A stretch of DNA of 64,000 nt from Candidatus Endomicrobium neocapritermitis. GTDB lineage: Bacteria; Elusimicrobiota; Endomicrobiia; Endomicrobiales; Endomicrobiaceae. Below the pieces are notes generated by a model. That model was not told the DNA's origin. It made no database searches and saw only the letters and a program-made list of their open reading frames with translations. Shown here one piece after another: positions 11,659 through 19,998 of the stretch. The position numbers were made by a program, and so were the translations under genes. The stretch's first letter is position 1; the number at the start of each line of letters is the position of its first letter. The stretch lies in the NCBI GenBank assembly GCA_009778325.1, contig WRJZ01000050.1, positions 1-64,000 on the forward strand. Reading direction: 5' to 3'.

Positions 11659-13758
11659 ATGAAAAAACACCAGATTTTTATCCTTATAGCTTTAATGTTT
11701 GTCACGGTATTCGTTTTTTACCCTGTTTTGAGCGCTGATTTTGTCAATTTAGACGATAAAGGGCTTGTCGTCGACAATTGGAAAATCCGCTCCCTGTCCA
11801 TATCGAATTTAAAACCGCTTCTTTTAGAACCCCATTTGAAGATGTATCATCCGTTAGTGAATCTTTCTTACGCAATTGAATATCGTTTTTTTGGCGTTGA
11901 TCCGTATTTTTATCATGCAGACAATCTGATTATTCATCTTTTAAATACTCTCTTTGTATTTTTTATATTTTTCAGACTGACTAAAAAGAATTTTTATGTT
12001 TCATTTATAACGGCTTTTATTTTCGCGTGTCATCCTCTGCATGTTGAACCTGTGGCGTGGATTTCCGGAAGAAAAGATACTCTTTATGCCTTTTTCTTTC
12101 TCGGTTCGTGGCTTATGTATTTGAAAACATATTCAGAACAAGGCCGTAAATATGTTTTGACGATGGCTGTTTCGCTGTTTTTATTTTTATGCGCCTGCTT
12201 GTCCAAAAGTATGGCGGTTACGCTGCCTGCGGTTTTAATATTATGCGACTGGTTCTACGGAAGAAGATTTGATAAAGACGCGCTTTTAAGATACTTGCCT
12301 TTTTTATTAGTTGCCGTAATTTTTTCTTTAAGCACATATATGCTTTATTACACGCCGACTGAAAAATCATATTTGACGATGTACGCTTTATTCGTAAATT
12401 TTGTATCGGCGCATTTTAATGTATTGTTTTACATGGCGAAATTTATACTTCCTGTGAAATTATCGGCTATATATCCTTATTTTTATGACTTATATTCAAA
12501 TCCTCCGATTTATATTCTTTATTCGCCGGCATTGTTGTATGGTATTTTTGTATTAATAATATACAGTTTGAAAAAAACAAAAGTTATCTTTTTCGGATTT
12601 GCGTTTTTTATTATTACGATTCTGCCCGTTATAAACATTCTTCCGACCGGATTTTTTTCGGTTGCCGACAGATATGCATATGTACCTCTTATAGGTTTCG
12701 GATATATTGCCGCGGCTTTCATATGCTATTTATACGGCATAATAAAGAAAAAATCATTTAAGGTTATATTTGTATCGGCTGTATCGGCCGTTTTGGCAAT
12801 AATGTGTTTTGCCTCGTATTCAAGAGCGGAAAAATGGCTGAATACAAAAGCTTTATTTGACGATATGATCAACAATTATCCCGGACAAGTCTCAAGAGCA
12901 TACGCGACAAGAGCTATTGAATTCATGAACGAGAACAGAGTTAAAGCCGCTGAAAAAGATTTAGAAATGGCTTTGCATTTGGACCCTGCCGACAGTGTAG
13001 CCTTGTATACTTTGGGTACGGTTAAAGCAGCGCAAAAAAAATACAACGCCGCCTTGAAAATTTTTGCGGCGCTTTCCGCCCAAGATTATAATCTCGACAA
13101 AGCGTATATGCATACCGCGAGAATTTATTCCGAAACAAATCAAAAAGAAGAAGCATTTCGGATTATTAATGAAGGCATAGCGCGTTTTCCCAAAGTATTT
13201 TATTTGTATGATATACTTGGCTTGCTTTATGCGCATGACAAAAATTATGATAAAGCCATAGAGGCATTTCAGAAGTCAAAACGATTGCATCCCGGAAACA
13301 AATATACATATATTTATCTCGCTCAAATATATGAAATTTTAGCTGACTATACTCTTGCGGAAAAAGAGTATAGTGACGGAATAAAAAACTCCGGAGAAAA
13401 CAGAGACGTGATGTACGTGCTGGGTGATTTTTATTTTGATTTTAAGGAATACTATAAAGCAAGAGAAATATTTACTCAAATAGTGCAAAAATATCCCGAA
13501 GACTTCGAATCGTTTGATTATCTCGGAAGGATTGAAAGCTTGTACGGAAATTACAAAAAAACGCTCTACTATTACACAATGGCAATTTTAATTAATAATG
13601 CTTATGCGCCGTCGTATTTTAACCGAGCGTCCGCGCATATGAATATGGGCGATTATGCGCTCTCATATAAAGACGCTCGCAAAGCCGTGGATTTGGGTTA
13701 TAATATACCCGAAGATTATATTAAAGAATTAAAAGACAAAAGCGGTCTCGCATTATAG
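11659..13758 (+). CDS. GT-C-type membrane protein with C-terminal TPRs (TMTC-like), copy 1
   Basis: This 699-residue protein has about ten membrane segments in residues 1-400 and tetratricopeptide repeats from about 400 to the end. The N-terminal loop after the first helix has FVNLDDKGLV, an acidic pair placed like the catalytic Asp of GT-C glycosyltransferases. CHPLHVEPVAWISGRKD is a hallmark of the TMTC/O-mannosyltransferase-like group. It may transfer sugars from a lipid carrier at the periplasmic face, with TPRs binding the acceptor; this is inference. No clear Shine-Dalgarno precedes the ATG. A paralogue follows five bases after its stop. Confidence 0.75.
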   Translation: MKKHQIFILIALMFVTVFVFYPVLSADFVNLDDKGLVVDNWKIRSLSISNLKPLLLEPHLKMYHPLVNLSYAIEYRFFGVDPYFYHADNLIIHLLNTLFVFFIFFRLTKKNFYVSFITAFIFACHPLHVEPVAWISGRKDTLYAFFFLGSWLMYLKTYSEQGRKYVLTMAVSLFLFLCACLSKSMAVTLPAVLILCDWFYGRRFDKDALLRYLPFLLVAVIFSLSTYMLYYTPTEKSYLTMYALFVNFVSAHFNVLFYMAKFILPVKLSAIYPYFYDLYSNPPIYILYSPALLYGIFVLIIYSLKKTKVIFFGFAFFIITILPVINILPTGFFSVADRYAYVPLIGFGYIAAAFICYLYGIIKKKSFKVIFVSAVSAVLAIMCFASYSRAEKWLNTKALFDDMINNYPGQVSRAYATRAIEFMNENRVKAAEKDLEMALHLDPADSVALYTLGTVKAAQKKYNAALKIFAALSAQDYNLDKAYMHTARIYSETNQKEEAFRIINEGIARFPKVFYLYDILGLLYAHDKNYDKAIEAFQKSKRLHPGNKYTYIYLAQIYEILADYTLAEKEYSDGIKNSGENRDVMYVLGDFYFDFKEYYKAREIFTQIVQKYPEDFESFDYLGRIESLYGNYKKTLYYYTMAILINNAYAPSYFNRASAHMNMGDYALSYKDARKAVDLGYNIPEDYIKELKDKSGLAL

Positions 13759-13763
13759 CGCAG

Positions 13764-15872
13764 ATGAAAAAACGGCAAATTTTACTTATTATTGCTTTGA
13801 TGTTTATTACGGTACTGACTTTTTATCCGGTACTTAGCGCCAGTTTTGTTAATCTTGACGACAGGGTAATGATAACCGGCAACTGGAAAATACAGTCTTT
13901 ATCTCCGGCAAACCTGAAGATTCTGCTTTTTGAACCGCACTTTAAGCTGTATCATCCGTTAGTAAATCTTTCTTACGCAATCGAATATAATTTTTTCGGC
14001 GCTGACCCGTATTTTTATCACGCAAACAATTTAATCATTCATCTTTTAAACACCCTCTTGGTGTTTTTTATATTTTTCAGGCTTACCGGTAAAAATTTTA
14101 TTATCGCGTATCTGACGGCTTTTATATTCGCCTGCCATCCTCTGCATGTGGAGCCTGTCGCATGGGTTTCGGGAAGAAAAGATACTCTTTATGCTTTTTT
14201 CTTTCTCGCTTCGTGGCTTATGTATTTGAAATCATATTCAAAACAAGGCCGGAAATACGTTTTGACGATAGCGGCTTCTCTGTTGTTGTTTTTATGCGCC
14301 TGTTTGTCCAAAAGCATGGCGGTTACATTGCCGGCTGTTTTGATTTTATGCGATTGGTTTTCCGAAAGAAAGTTTGATAAAAAAGCATTTTTTAAATATT
14401 TGCCGTATTTTGTTATCGCGGTAATTTTTTCATTTGGCACATACGCGCTGTATTATACGGCAGACCAAAAATCCGATTTAACTTTATATACTCTTTTTGT
14501 AAACTTTGCCGCGTCTCATTTTAACATGCTGTTCTATATCGCGAAATTTTTAATACCAGTAAAACTGTCGGCTATATATCCGTATTTTTATGACGTGAAC
14601 GCTAACCCTCCCGATTATATTTTATATTCGCCGGCGCTTTTGTACGGCATTATTGTGCTGATATTATACAGTTTGAAAAAAACAAAAGTTATCTTTTTCG
14701 GCTTTTCGTTTTTTATCGTTACTGTTCTTCCGGTAATCAACATACTGCCTACCGGAATATCATCCGTCGCCGACAGATATACGTATATTCCGCTTATCGG
14801 TTTCGCGTATATTATTGCCGCAGGTTTTGCGTATCTGTACGGAATAGTGAAAAAAGAGTATATGAGAGCAATTTTAACTGCGGTTATTTCGGCGGTTTTT
14901 ATTTTAATGAGTTTCACTGCCCATACAAAAGCTGAAAAGTGGCTTAATACAAAAACTTTATTTGACGATATTATAAAAAATTATCCGGCAGATATTGCCT
15001 ACGCGCACGCATACTCCGTCAGAGGCGACTGGTTTAGAGAAAACGAAATGAACAAAGAGGCGGAAAAAGATTTAAATCTGGCTTTATTTTTTGACGAAGA
15101 CGCGGATCTTGCTAAATTTTCTCTTGCGGCAATAATGCAGGAAAAAGGCAGATATGATGAAGCTTTGGATTTATACGCGTCTCTGCCGGAAGACGATATA
15201 AATATTGCAAAAGCTTATACGCATTTCGCAAATATATACTACAAACACAGACGCGACGCGAAAACCGCACATGAAATAGTTGAGAATGCGTTAAAGCAGT
15301 TTCCAAACGACTTTTTTCTTTATATGACGCTCGGCAATTTTTATAATTTTGAGGAAAGGTTTGACAAAGCGGAAGAAAGTTTTAAAAAAGCGAAAAAGAT
15401 ATATCCAGACAACAGAGAACCATACTTAAATCTTGCGGACGTGTATAATAAGACCGGAAGGGATGATCTTGCGGCAAAAGAGTATGCGGAGTATATCAGT
15501 AAATACGGCGAAGACGGTTTTATTTATAATAAACTCGGCGGATTGCATTTTAAATCAGGTTCTTACGATGCTGCCGAAAAAATATTCGCATATGCCGCCA
15601 AACTGGACCCGAATAATTATGAAGCTTACAATTATCTCGGCAGGATTTATGCCATGAAGGAAGAGTATAAAAAAGCGTCTTACTATTTTACTCTTTCAAT
15701 TTTAACCAATAAAGATTATGTTCCGTCATATTTCCACAGAGCCGCAATTCATCTTATAACGGAAAATTATTTGAAAGCCGAACAGGATGCAATAATGGTG
15801 AAAAAGCTCGGAGGCATAATTCCGGAAGATTTTAAAAACGAAATAAGAGAAAAAAGCGGAATAATTTTATAA
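13764..15872 (+). CDS. GT-C-type membrane protein with C-terminal TPRs (TMTC-like), copy 2
   Basis: This 702-residue paralogue follows copy 1 directly and is collinear with it, plainly a tandem duplication. The membrane half is nearly the same in the two copies (FVNLDDRVMI, CHPLHVEPVAWVSGRKD, SAIYPYFYD, INILPTG), while the TPR halves differ much more. That pattern fits one catalytic chemistry with different acceptors. The start has no strong Shine-Dalgarno, so translation is probably coupled to copy 1. Substrate and role are unknown. Confidence 0.75.
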   Translation: MKKRQILLIIALMFITVLTFYPVLSASFVNLDDRVMITGNWKIQSLSPANLKILLFEPHFKLYHPLVNLSYAIEYNFFGADPYFYHANNLIIHLLNTLLVFFIFFRLTGKNFIIAYLTAFIFACHPLHVEPVAWVSGRKDTLYAFFFLASWLMYLKSYSKQGRKYVLTIAASLLLFLCACLSKSMAVTLPAVLILCDWFSERKFDKKAFFKYLPYFVIAVIFSFGTYALYYTADQKSDLTLYTLFVNFAASHFNMLFYIAKFLIPVKLSAIYPYFYDVNANPPDYILYSPALLYGIIVLILYSLKKTKVIFFGFSFFIVTVLPVINILPTGISSVADRYTYIPLIGFAYIIAAGFAYLYGIVKKEYMRAILTAVISAVFILMSFTAHTKAEKWLNTKTLFDDIIKNYPADIAYAHAYSVRGDWFRENEMNKEAEKDLNLALFFDEDADLAKFSLAAIMQEKGRYDEALDLYASLPEDDINIAKAYTHFANIYYKHRRDAKTAHEIVENALKQFPNDFFLYMTLGNFYNFEERFDKAEESFKKAKKIYPDNREPYLNLADVYNKTGRDDLAAKEYAEYISKYGEDGFIYNKLGGLHFKSGSYDAAEKIFAYAAKLDPNNYEAYNYLGRIYAMKEEYKKASYYFTLSILTNKDYVPSYFHRAAIHLITENYLKAEQDAIMVKKLGGIIPEDFKNEIREKSGIIL

Positions 15873-15884
15873 AATAACAAAAAG

Positions 15885-16033
15885 ACAATTACAAATTACT
15901 AATTACGAATCAAAAGCAAAGACAAAAGACAATTAACAAAAAACAAGTAATAAGAATAAAACATTGCAGTTTATTTATTGCCGTTAATCAGTTGCCGTTG
16001 ATTTGTAATTGGTAATTAGTAATTTGTAATTGT
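15885..16033. repeat. Intergenic palindrome (AATTACA/AATTACT arms)
   Basis: A perfect 22-bp inverted repeat is formed by 15885-15906 and 16012-16033. The loop holds two copies of TTGCCGTT (near 15978 and 15991). Confidence 0.9.
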
Positions 16034-16053
16034 TGTTTTTATGGGGTTTTTAA

Positions 16054-17229
16054 ATGCACGAAATATTCGGTTTTTTAATTTCGCTGGCGGTTATTCTTGT
16101 TTCGGCAAAGATTTTTGGGGAGATTGCCGTAAGGTTTGGCCAAAGCGCCATAATCGGCGAGATTCTTGCCGGAGTAATTATAGGGCCAAGCGTTTTGGCG
16201 CTGGTTACGGAAACGCCTGTTCTGACAAACATATCCGAGCTTGGCGCGATTATTCTTCTTTTTGAAGTCGGCGTTTCTTCCGATATAAAAGAGCTTGCCA
16301 AAGCCGGCGGATGGGCGGCCGCAGTTGCGTTTACAGGCGTTATACTTCCTTATTTTTTAGGATACTTTACATTTTTACATTTCGGACTTTCAAGCACGCA
16401 GGCAATTTTCGCAGGTGCAGTGTTAACCGCCACTTCAGTCGGAATTACCGCAAGAGTTTTTATGGATTTAAAAAAGATTGAAAGCCGTGAAGCAAAAATC
16501 GTTCTGGGCGCGGCGGTTATAGACGATGTAATAGGTCTGACAATATTAGCGGTTGTTTTAAAGCTTGTTACCGGCGGAACTGTTACATTCGCAAGTATAG
16601 TTCATGTCAGCGGTATGGCTGTATTGTTTTTAATTCTTGCCGTTGGCGCCGGTCTTTTGATAGCGCCGTCAATTTTCAGATTTATATCAAAAATGAAGCA
16701 GGAAAATGCTGTTTTGGTTATGGCTTTTGCTTTCTGTATGGTTATTTCAGCGCTTTCGTCTAAAGTCGGTCTTGCAACTATTGTCGGAGCGTTTGCGGCA
16801 GGGCTTGTGCTTTCAAGCACGCCGCAAAGAGATGAGATAAAAAAAGGCATTAAGCCGCTGTACGCTTTTTTCGTTCCGGTATTTTTTGTTTTAATGGGCG
16901 CAAACGTTGATATTTCAACATTTAATCCTTTTATACCGGGCAACGGTCAAATTCTTCTGCTTGCCGGTATTTTGTTTATAGGGGCATTTTTCGGCAAAGT
17001 GGCGGCAGGTTTTGTCGTGTTTAAAAAAGGAATAAATAAGCTGCTTATTGGCGTTTCAATGGTTCCGCGAGGAGAGGTCGGCCTTATTTTTGCCGGAATA
17101 GGTCTGAAAAATAATGTTTTCGGATCGCATGATTACAGCGCTCTGGTTGCTGTTATAATGCTTACGACGTTTGTGACTCCGTTTGTATTAAAATATTTAA
17201 TAACAAACGAACCGAAAAAAGGAGAATAA
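16054..17229 (+). CDS. Cation:proton antiporter (CPA2/Kef-NapA type)
   Basis: This 391-residue inner-membrane protein has about twelve hydrophobic segments and exchanges Na+ or K+ for protons. It opens with FGEIAVRFGQSAIIGEILAGVIIGP, typical of Na_H_Exchanger domains. ATSVGITARVF and AAVIDDVIGL follow, the latter with the Asp pair of the ion-binding site. It lacks the TrkA-N nucleotide-binding tail of full KefB/C proteins. A small secreted protein starts two bases after its stop, so the two are probably cotranscribed. Ion specificity cannot be told from the sequence. Confidence 0.9.
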   Translation: MHEIFGFLISLAVILVSAKIFGEIAVRFGQSAIIGEILAGVIIGPSVLALVTETPVLTNISELGAIILLFEVGVSSDIKELAKAGGWAAAVAFTGVILPYFLGYFTFLHFGLSSTQAIFAGAVLTATSVGITARVFMDLKKIESREAKIVLGAAVIDDVIGLTILAVVLKLVTGGTVTFASIVHVSGMAVLFLILAVGAGLLIAPSIFRFISKMKQENAVLVMAFAFCMVISALSSKVGLATIVGAFAAGLVLSSTPQRDEIKKGIKPLYAFFVPVFFVLMGANVDISTFNPFIPGNGQILLLAGILFIGAFFGKVAAGFVVFKKGINKLLIGVSMVPRGEVGLIFAGIGLKNNVFGSHDYSALVAVIMLTTFVTPFVLKYLITNEPKKGE

Positions 17230-17230
17230 T

Positions 17231-17767
17231 ATGAAAATTAAATCTTTTTTATCTGTTATTTTATCCGGATTGCTTATCTGCGGAGCGTGTTTTGCAAACG
17301 ATTTTGACGTCGTCGGAGACGCAGGCGAAACGACTTTAGATATAAATATGGAAAACATGAATAAGAATGATACTTATCAGGCGCAAAAAGAAGCGGAGTC
17401 AGCTGAAATTAAAAGACTTGAAAGAGAAGCGTCGCGATTGTCGGAAAAGATGAAATCAGGCACAGAAACAAAGAAAGAAGTGAAAAAAGAAACTCCTCCG
17501 AAAAATAAGCTTCATGCCGCATATCTTAAATTTATAAAAGATCCCCGGGTAGTGAGAGTGTGGAATACAATTAAAAGCTTATGGGAAAAATTTAAAAGAT
17601 GGTTTGTTACTCTTCCCGTCATAAGGCACTGGCTAGCGTCGCCGTATTCAATGGATAATTTCAAAAAAGAAATGGGACTAAGCTCCGACGAGCATGCAAA
17701 ACATCTTAAAAAAGATTCCGCCGGCATAAAAATGCTGAAAGACGGAAGCAAGCAATTTTTTAAATAG
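17231..17767 (+). CDS. Exported protein of unknown function
   Basis: I do not recognise this 178-residue protein. It has a signal peptide (residues 1-22, ending ACFAND), an acidic stretch, a charged coiled-coil-like segment (about 45-75, rich in Lys and Glu) and a basic, Trp-rich C-terminal half (WNTIKSLWEKFKRWF). It starts after GGAG, overlapping the end of the antiporter gene, which suggests cotranscription. The Trp/Lys segment could be amphipathic and touch a membrane. Confidence 0.7.
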   Translation: MKIKSFLSVILSGLLICGACFANDFDVVGDAGETTLDINMENMNKNDTYQAQKEAESAEIKRLEREASRLSEKMKSGTETKKEVKKETPPKNKLHAAYLKFIKDPRVVRVWNTIKSLWEKFKRWFVTLPVIRHWLASPYSMDNFKKEMGLSSDEHAKHLKKDSAGIKMLKDGSKQFFK

Positions 17768-17781
17768 ATGCGTATAAACTT

Positions 17782-18291
17782 TTATCTTTTTACGTAGGTG
17801 GGGGCGTTTTTAGCGGTCAGTCCGCCTTTAACTTTATGGTAGTAATCATATGTCATTGTGTTTTTTGAATCGTCAATAATTTTCATGTCGGTAACTTTAC
17901 CTATAAATAATACGTGCGTATCCATATCAAGTTTGTTTGTGATTTCCGCTTCATAAACTGCTGTCGCAAAATCTGAAACCACGGGAATTCCCGCAGCTGA
18001 AATTTCATATTTAACTTTTTCGAATTTGTTTATGTTTCTTCCGCTTTTAAAACCGAGCTTGCCGATAAACTCAAAAGTAGCGTCTTCAGAGATCGCCGTT
18101 ACAGCAAACTTTCCTGATTTTTCCATAAGCTCATAAGTGAAATTTTGTTTGGATATGCTTACTGCGAACTGCACCGGATCTGCAGTCATCTGAAAAACCG
18201 TATTTGCAATCTGCGCGCTCATCTTTCCTTCGGCAGCTGATGAAATTATATACATTCCGTATTGTATTTTTTTCAATGCGTTAATATCCAT
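17782..18291 (-). CDS. Flavin reductase-like FMN-binding protein
   Basis: This 169-residue protein matches the flavin-reductase-like split-barrel family. The N-terminus (ALKKIQYGMYIISS, then ANTVFQMTADPVQFAVSISKQN) is the usual FMN-binding start, as found in flavoredoxins and in the flavin domain of high-molecular-weight rubredoxins. HVLFIGKVTDMK is the conserved late strand. The physiological electron partner is unknown. It converges with the upstream plus-strand gene, 14 bases away. Confidence 0.85.
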   Translation of the reverse strand: MDINALKKIQYGMYIISSAAEGKMSAQIANTVFQMTADPVQFAVSISKQNFTYELMEKSGKFAVTAISEDATFEFIGKLGFKSGRNINKFEKVKYEISAAGIPVVSDFATAVYEAEITNKLDMDTHVLFIGKVTDMKIIDDSKNTMTYDYYHKVKGGLTAKNAPTYVKR

Positions 18292-18339
18292 TTCTTATCC
18301 GTTGTAAATAGATCCTTCGGCAGTTTTATACTGCCTCAG

Positions 18340-18381
18340 GATGATTTTGCCGAATAACTGCTTTTAAGGTTGGCAAAATCA
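18340..18381. terminator. Hairpin overlapping the ogg stop codon
   Basis: ATGATTTTGCC (18340-18350) and GGCAAAATCAT (18371-18381) form an 11-bp stem around a 20-nt loop. The ogg stop codon on the minus strand (18379-18381) lies in the arm. There is no clear U-run, so this may be a palindromic element rather than a true terminator. A second small inverted repeat around CGGCAG...CTGCC lies at 18318-18336. Confidence 0.5.
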
Positions 18382-19077
18382 TTTAAAAATTCCGCCGCTT
18401 TCCTTACACCATAAAAGCATATCCATATGCGCCATGGGAATGCCTGATTTCTCGCAGAAATCCTGCATATTTTTTTCAATTTCAATATAAGTTTTTTTTG
18501 TGAGGGTTTTTGGAATGTCGCCAATGGCGCCAAGCAGTTTAAGATTTTTCAGTATGTGTCTGTCTAAAATTGCCAGTTCTTTTCCTATTCCGATGTTCCT
18601 CAGGAAATGGCCGGCTTCTTTGTAGCCTATGCCTTTAATGTTTTTTATAATCCATTCTCTAAGTTCATAAATATCAGTAAATGACGCAAGCTTTTCCTTA
18701 ATCTTAATTTTTCCGTTAACCGTGAAAATTTTTCTTGCTTCGACAACATATCTTGCTTTATTGTTTCTGAAACGCACCTTGGCTATTTTTTTTGCAATCT
18801 GCTCTGGCGTTGCGCTAAAAATCATATTTTCTTCAGCCAGTTCATTTACCGCAACCCAACACGAAACGGCTTTGCTTTGAGGGGTAAAAAGGCAGAAGAC
18901 AAGCTCGGCAAAAATTTCTTCTTCACTGCCGTTTGTCCAAACATCGTCAAAATGCTTTTCTCTTTTTCTTGTAAGATGTTCCGTGTTTTTCCAAAAGCGC
19001 TTTAATCCGGCGAGGTCTTTGGAATTATCTGTCGGAGTTTCTAAAAAATCAATTTTAATTAAGGAATTTTTTTTCAT
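18379..19077 (-). CDS. ogg: N-glycosylase/DNA lyase (Ogg2-type 8-oxoguanine glycosylase)
   Basis: This base-excision repair enzyme removes 8-oxoguanine and nicks the backbone. The 232-residue protein has a helix-hairpin-helix (about 143-162, IKGIGYKEAGHFLR) with catalytic Lys153, followed by Asp172 in AILDRHILKNL, as in the compact bacterial/archaeal Ogg2 group. The ATG has no Shine-Dalgarno; instead TATAAT on this strand (19089-19084) ends six bases before it, which suggests a leaderless message. It diverges from lexA across about 200 bases that include a LexA-like palindrome. Confidence 0.9.
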   Translation of the reverse strand: MKKNSLIKIDFLETPTDNSKDLAGLKRFWKNTEHLTRKREKHFDDVWTNGSEEEIFAELVFCLFTPQSKAVSCWVAVNELAEENMIFSATPEQIAKKIAKVRFRNNKARYVVEARKIFTVNGKIKIKEKLASFTDIYELREWIIKNIKGIGYKEAGHFLRNIGIGKELAILDRHILKNLKLLGAIGDIPKTLTKKTYIEIEKNMQDFCEKSGIPMAHMDMLLWCKESGGIFK

Positions 19078-19083
19078 AAACGT

Positions 19084-19089
19084 ATTATA
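19084..19089 (-). promoter_or_regulatory. -10 box of ogg, leaderless arrangement
   Basis: On the minus strand TATAAT is followed by six bases and then the ATG of ogg. A weak TCAACA at 19111-19106 sits 16 bases upstream as a possible -35. Transcription would start at or next to the ATG. Confidence 0.5.
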
Positions 19090-19107
19090 GCAAAAAGAGA
19101 ATACATG

Positions 19108-19137
19108 TTGACACGGGATACAAATGTATGCTATAAG
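19108..19137 (+). promoter_or_regulatory. Candidate lexA promoter
   Basis: TTGACA (19108-19113), an 18-base spacer and TATAAG (19132-19137) face lexA. The resulting leader would be about 140 bases and contain a whole nested palindrome. Confidence 0.6.
19118..19129. promoter_or_regulatory. Candidate LexA operator (ATACA-AA-TGTAT)
   Basis: A 12-bp palindrome lies between the -35 and -10 boxes of lexA; a further ATACAT at 19101-19106 pairs with ATGTAT at 19124-19129. Position fits autoregulation, but the sequence is not the E. coli or Gram-positive SOS box, so the call is tentative. Confidence 0.35.
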
Positions 19138-19140
19138 TAA

Positions 19141-19271
19141 GGCAGTTAATAGTTAATAGATAATAGGTAATAGTTATTGAATTTCGGCGAAGCCGAAATC
19201 TATTAACAGGTTTTCGCTTCGCGAAAACACCGAAACTATTCACTATTATCTATTAACTATTAACTGCCGTT
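19141..19271. repeat. Nested-palindrome element with two-hairpin core
   Basis: Arms 19141-19173 and 19236-19268 pair over 33 bases with two mismatches. The core has ATTTCGGCGAAGCCGAAAT (19181-19199) and GTTTTCGCTTCGCGAAAAC (19210-19228), joined by TCTATTAACAG. The core is the reverse complement of the core at 1-36. TGCCGTT ends the element and AAAAAGGGGG follows. Confidence 0.9.
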
Positions 19272-19285
19272 AAAAAGGGGGTAGT

Positions 19286-19879
19286 ATGGAAAAACTTACC
19301 GAAAAACAGAAGGCAGTACTGGATTTTATTGAAGAGTTTTATCTTGAAAACGGCACAATGCCTACAATAAGAGAAATAGCCGCAAAGTTTAATATTACTA
19401 TAGCTCCGGTGCAAAAGTATTTAAAAATTTTAGAGAAGAAAGGATATTTGAATAAAAAAGAATCCAGGGCGCGCGGTATTGAAATGACTGACCGCCAGAA
19501 GTTTACCCCGGTTCCTGTTTTGGGTAATGTTCATGCAGGGACATTTCTTGAGCCGGTTGAAGACGCCCAGGATTATGTTTACATAAATACCGACGTAACA
19601 AGAAGCAGGGAATGTTTTGCGCTTAAAGTTCGCGGAGACAGTATGGAGCCTTCCGGAATAGTTGAGGGCGATACCGTTGTTATATCGAAAAACAGCCAGA
19701 TAGCTAACGGAGATATAGTCGTTGCTTTGGTTGACGGTGAAGCCGCGATAAAAATTTACAGCAAAAACAACGGTAAAGTATGTCTTATGTCTACGAATAT
19801 GGCGTACCCGCCTATTTATCCGAAAAATTATAAAGTGCTTGGGAAACTGATATATCTTTTGAGAGAGTATAGAAATTGA
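19286..19879 (+). CDS. lexA: LexA repressor
   Basis: This SOS repressor cleaves itself when stimulated by RecA filaments. The 197-residue protein has an N-terminal winged helix (TEKQKAVLDFIEEFYLENG, PTIREIAAKF) and a C-terminal peptidase S24 domain. The cleavage site is Ala84-Gly85 (NVHAGTF), the nucleophile is Ser119 (RGDSMEP) and the general base is Lys156 (EAAIKIY), so self-cleavage looks intact. The recognition-helix region (NITIAPVQKYLKIL) differs from E. coli, consistent with a different operator. The start follows AAAAAGGGGG from the palindrome. Confidence 0.95.
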   Translation: MEKLTEKQKAVLDFIEEFYLENGTMPTIREIAAKFNITIAPVQKYLKILEKKGYLNKKESRARGIEMTDRQKFTPVPVLGNVHAGTFLEPVEDAQDYVYINTDVTRSRECFALKVRGDSMEPSGIVEGDTVVISKNSQIANGDIVVALVDGEAAIKIYSKNNGKVCLMSTNMAYPPIYPKNYKVLGKLIYLLREYRN

Positions 19880-19976
19880 CAAAAGCAGGTTTCTATGCCT
19901 CTCTTTTGTCATTGCGAGGAAGGACAAAGTCCTGACGTGGCAATCCAGCAGGTTTTAACTCAACTCTTTTGTCATT
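19877..19976. repeat. Dispersed TCATTGCGAGG...GTGGCAATC palindrome with flanking repeats
   Basis: The core has ATTGC...GCAAT arms (19911-19944) and an inner hairpin AGGACAAAGTCCT. CTCTTTTGTCATT is directly repeated at 19901-19913 and 19964-19976, and TGACAAAAG at 19877-19885 is its inverted partner. Similar palindromes are known as dispersed repeats in unrelated bacteria. Confidence 0.65.
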
Positions 19977-19998
19977 AATAAGCTATTGCGGAGTTAAT

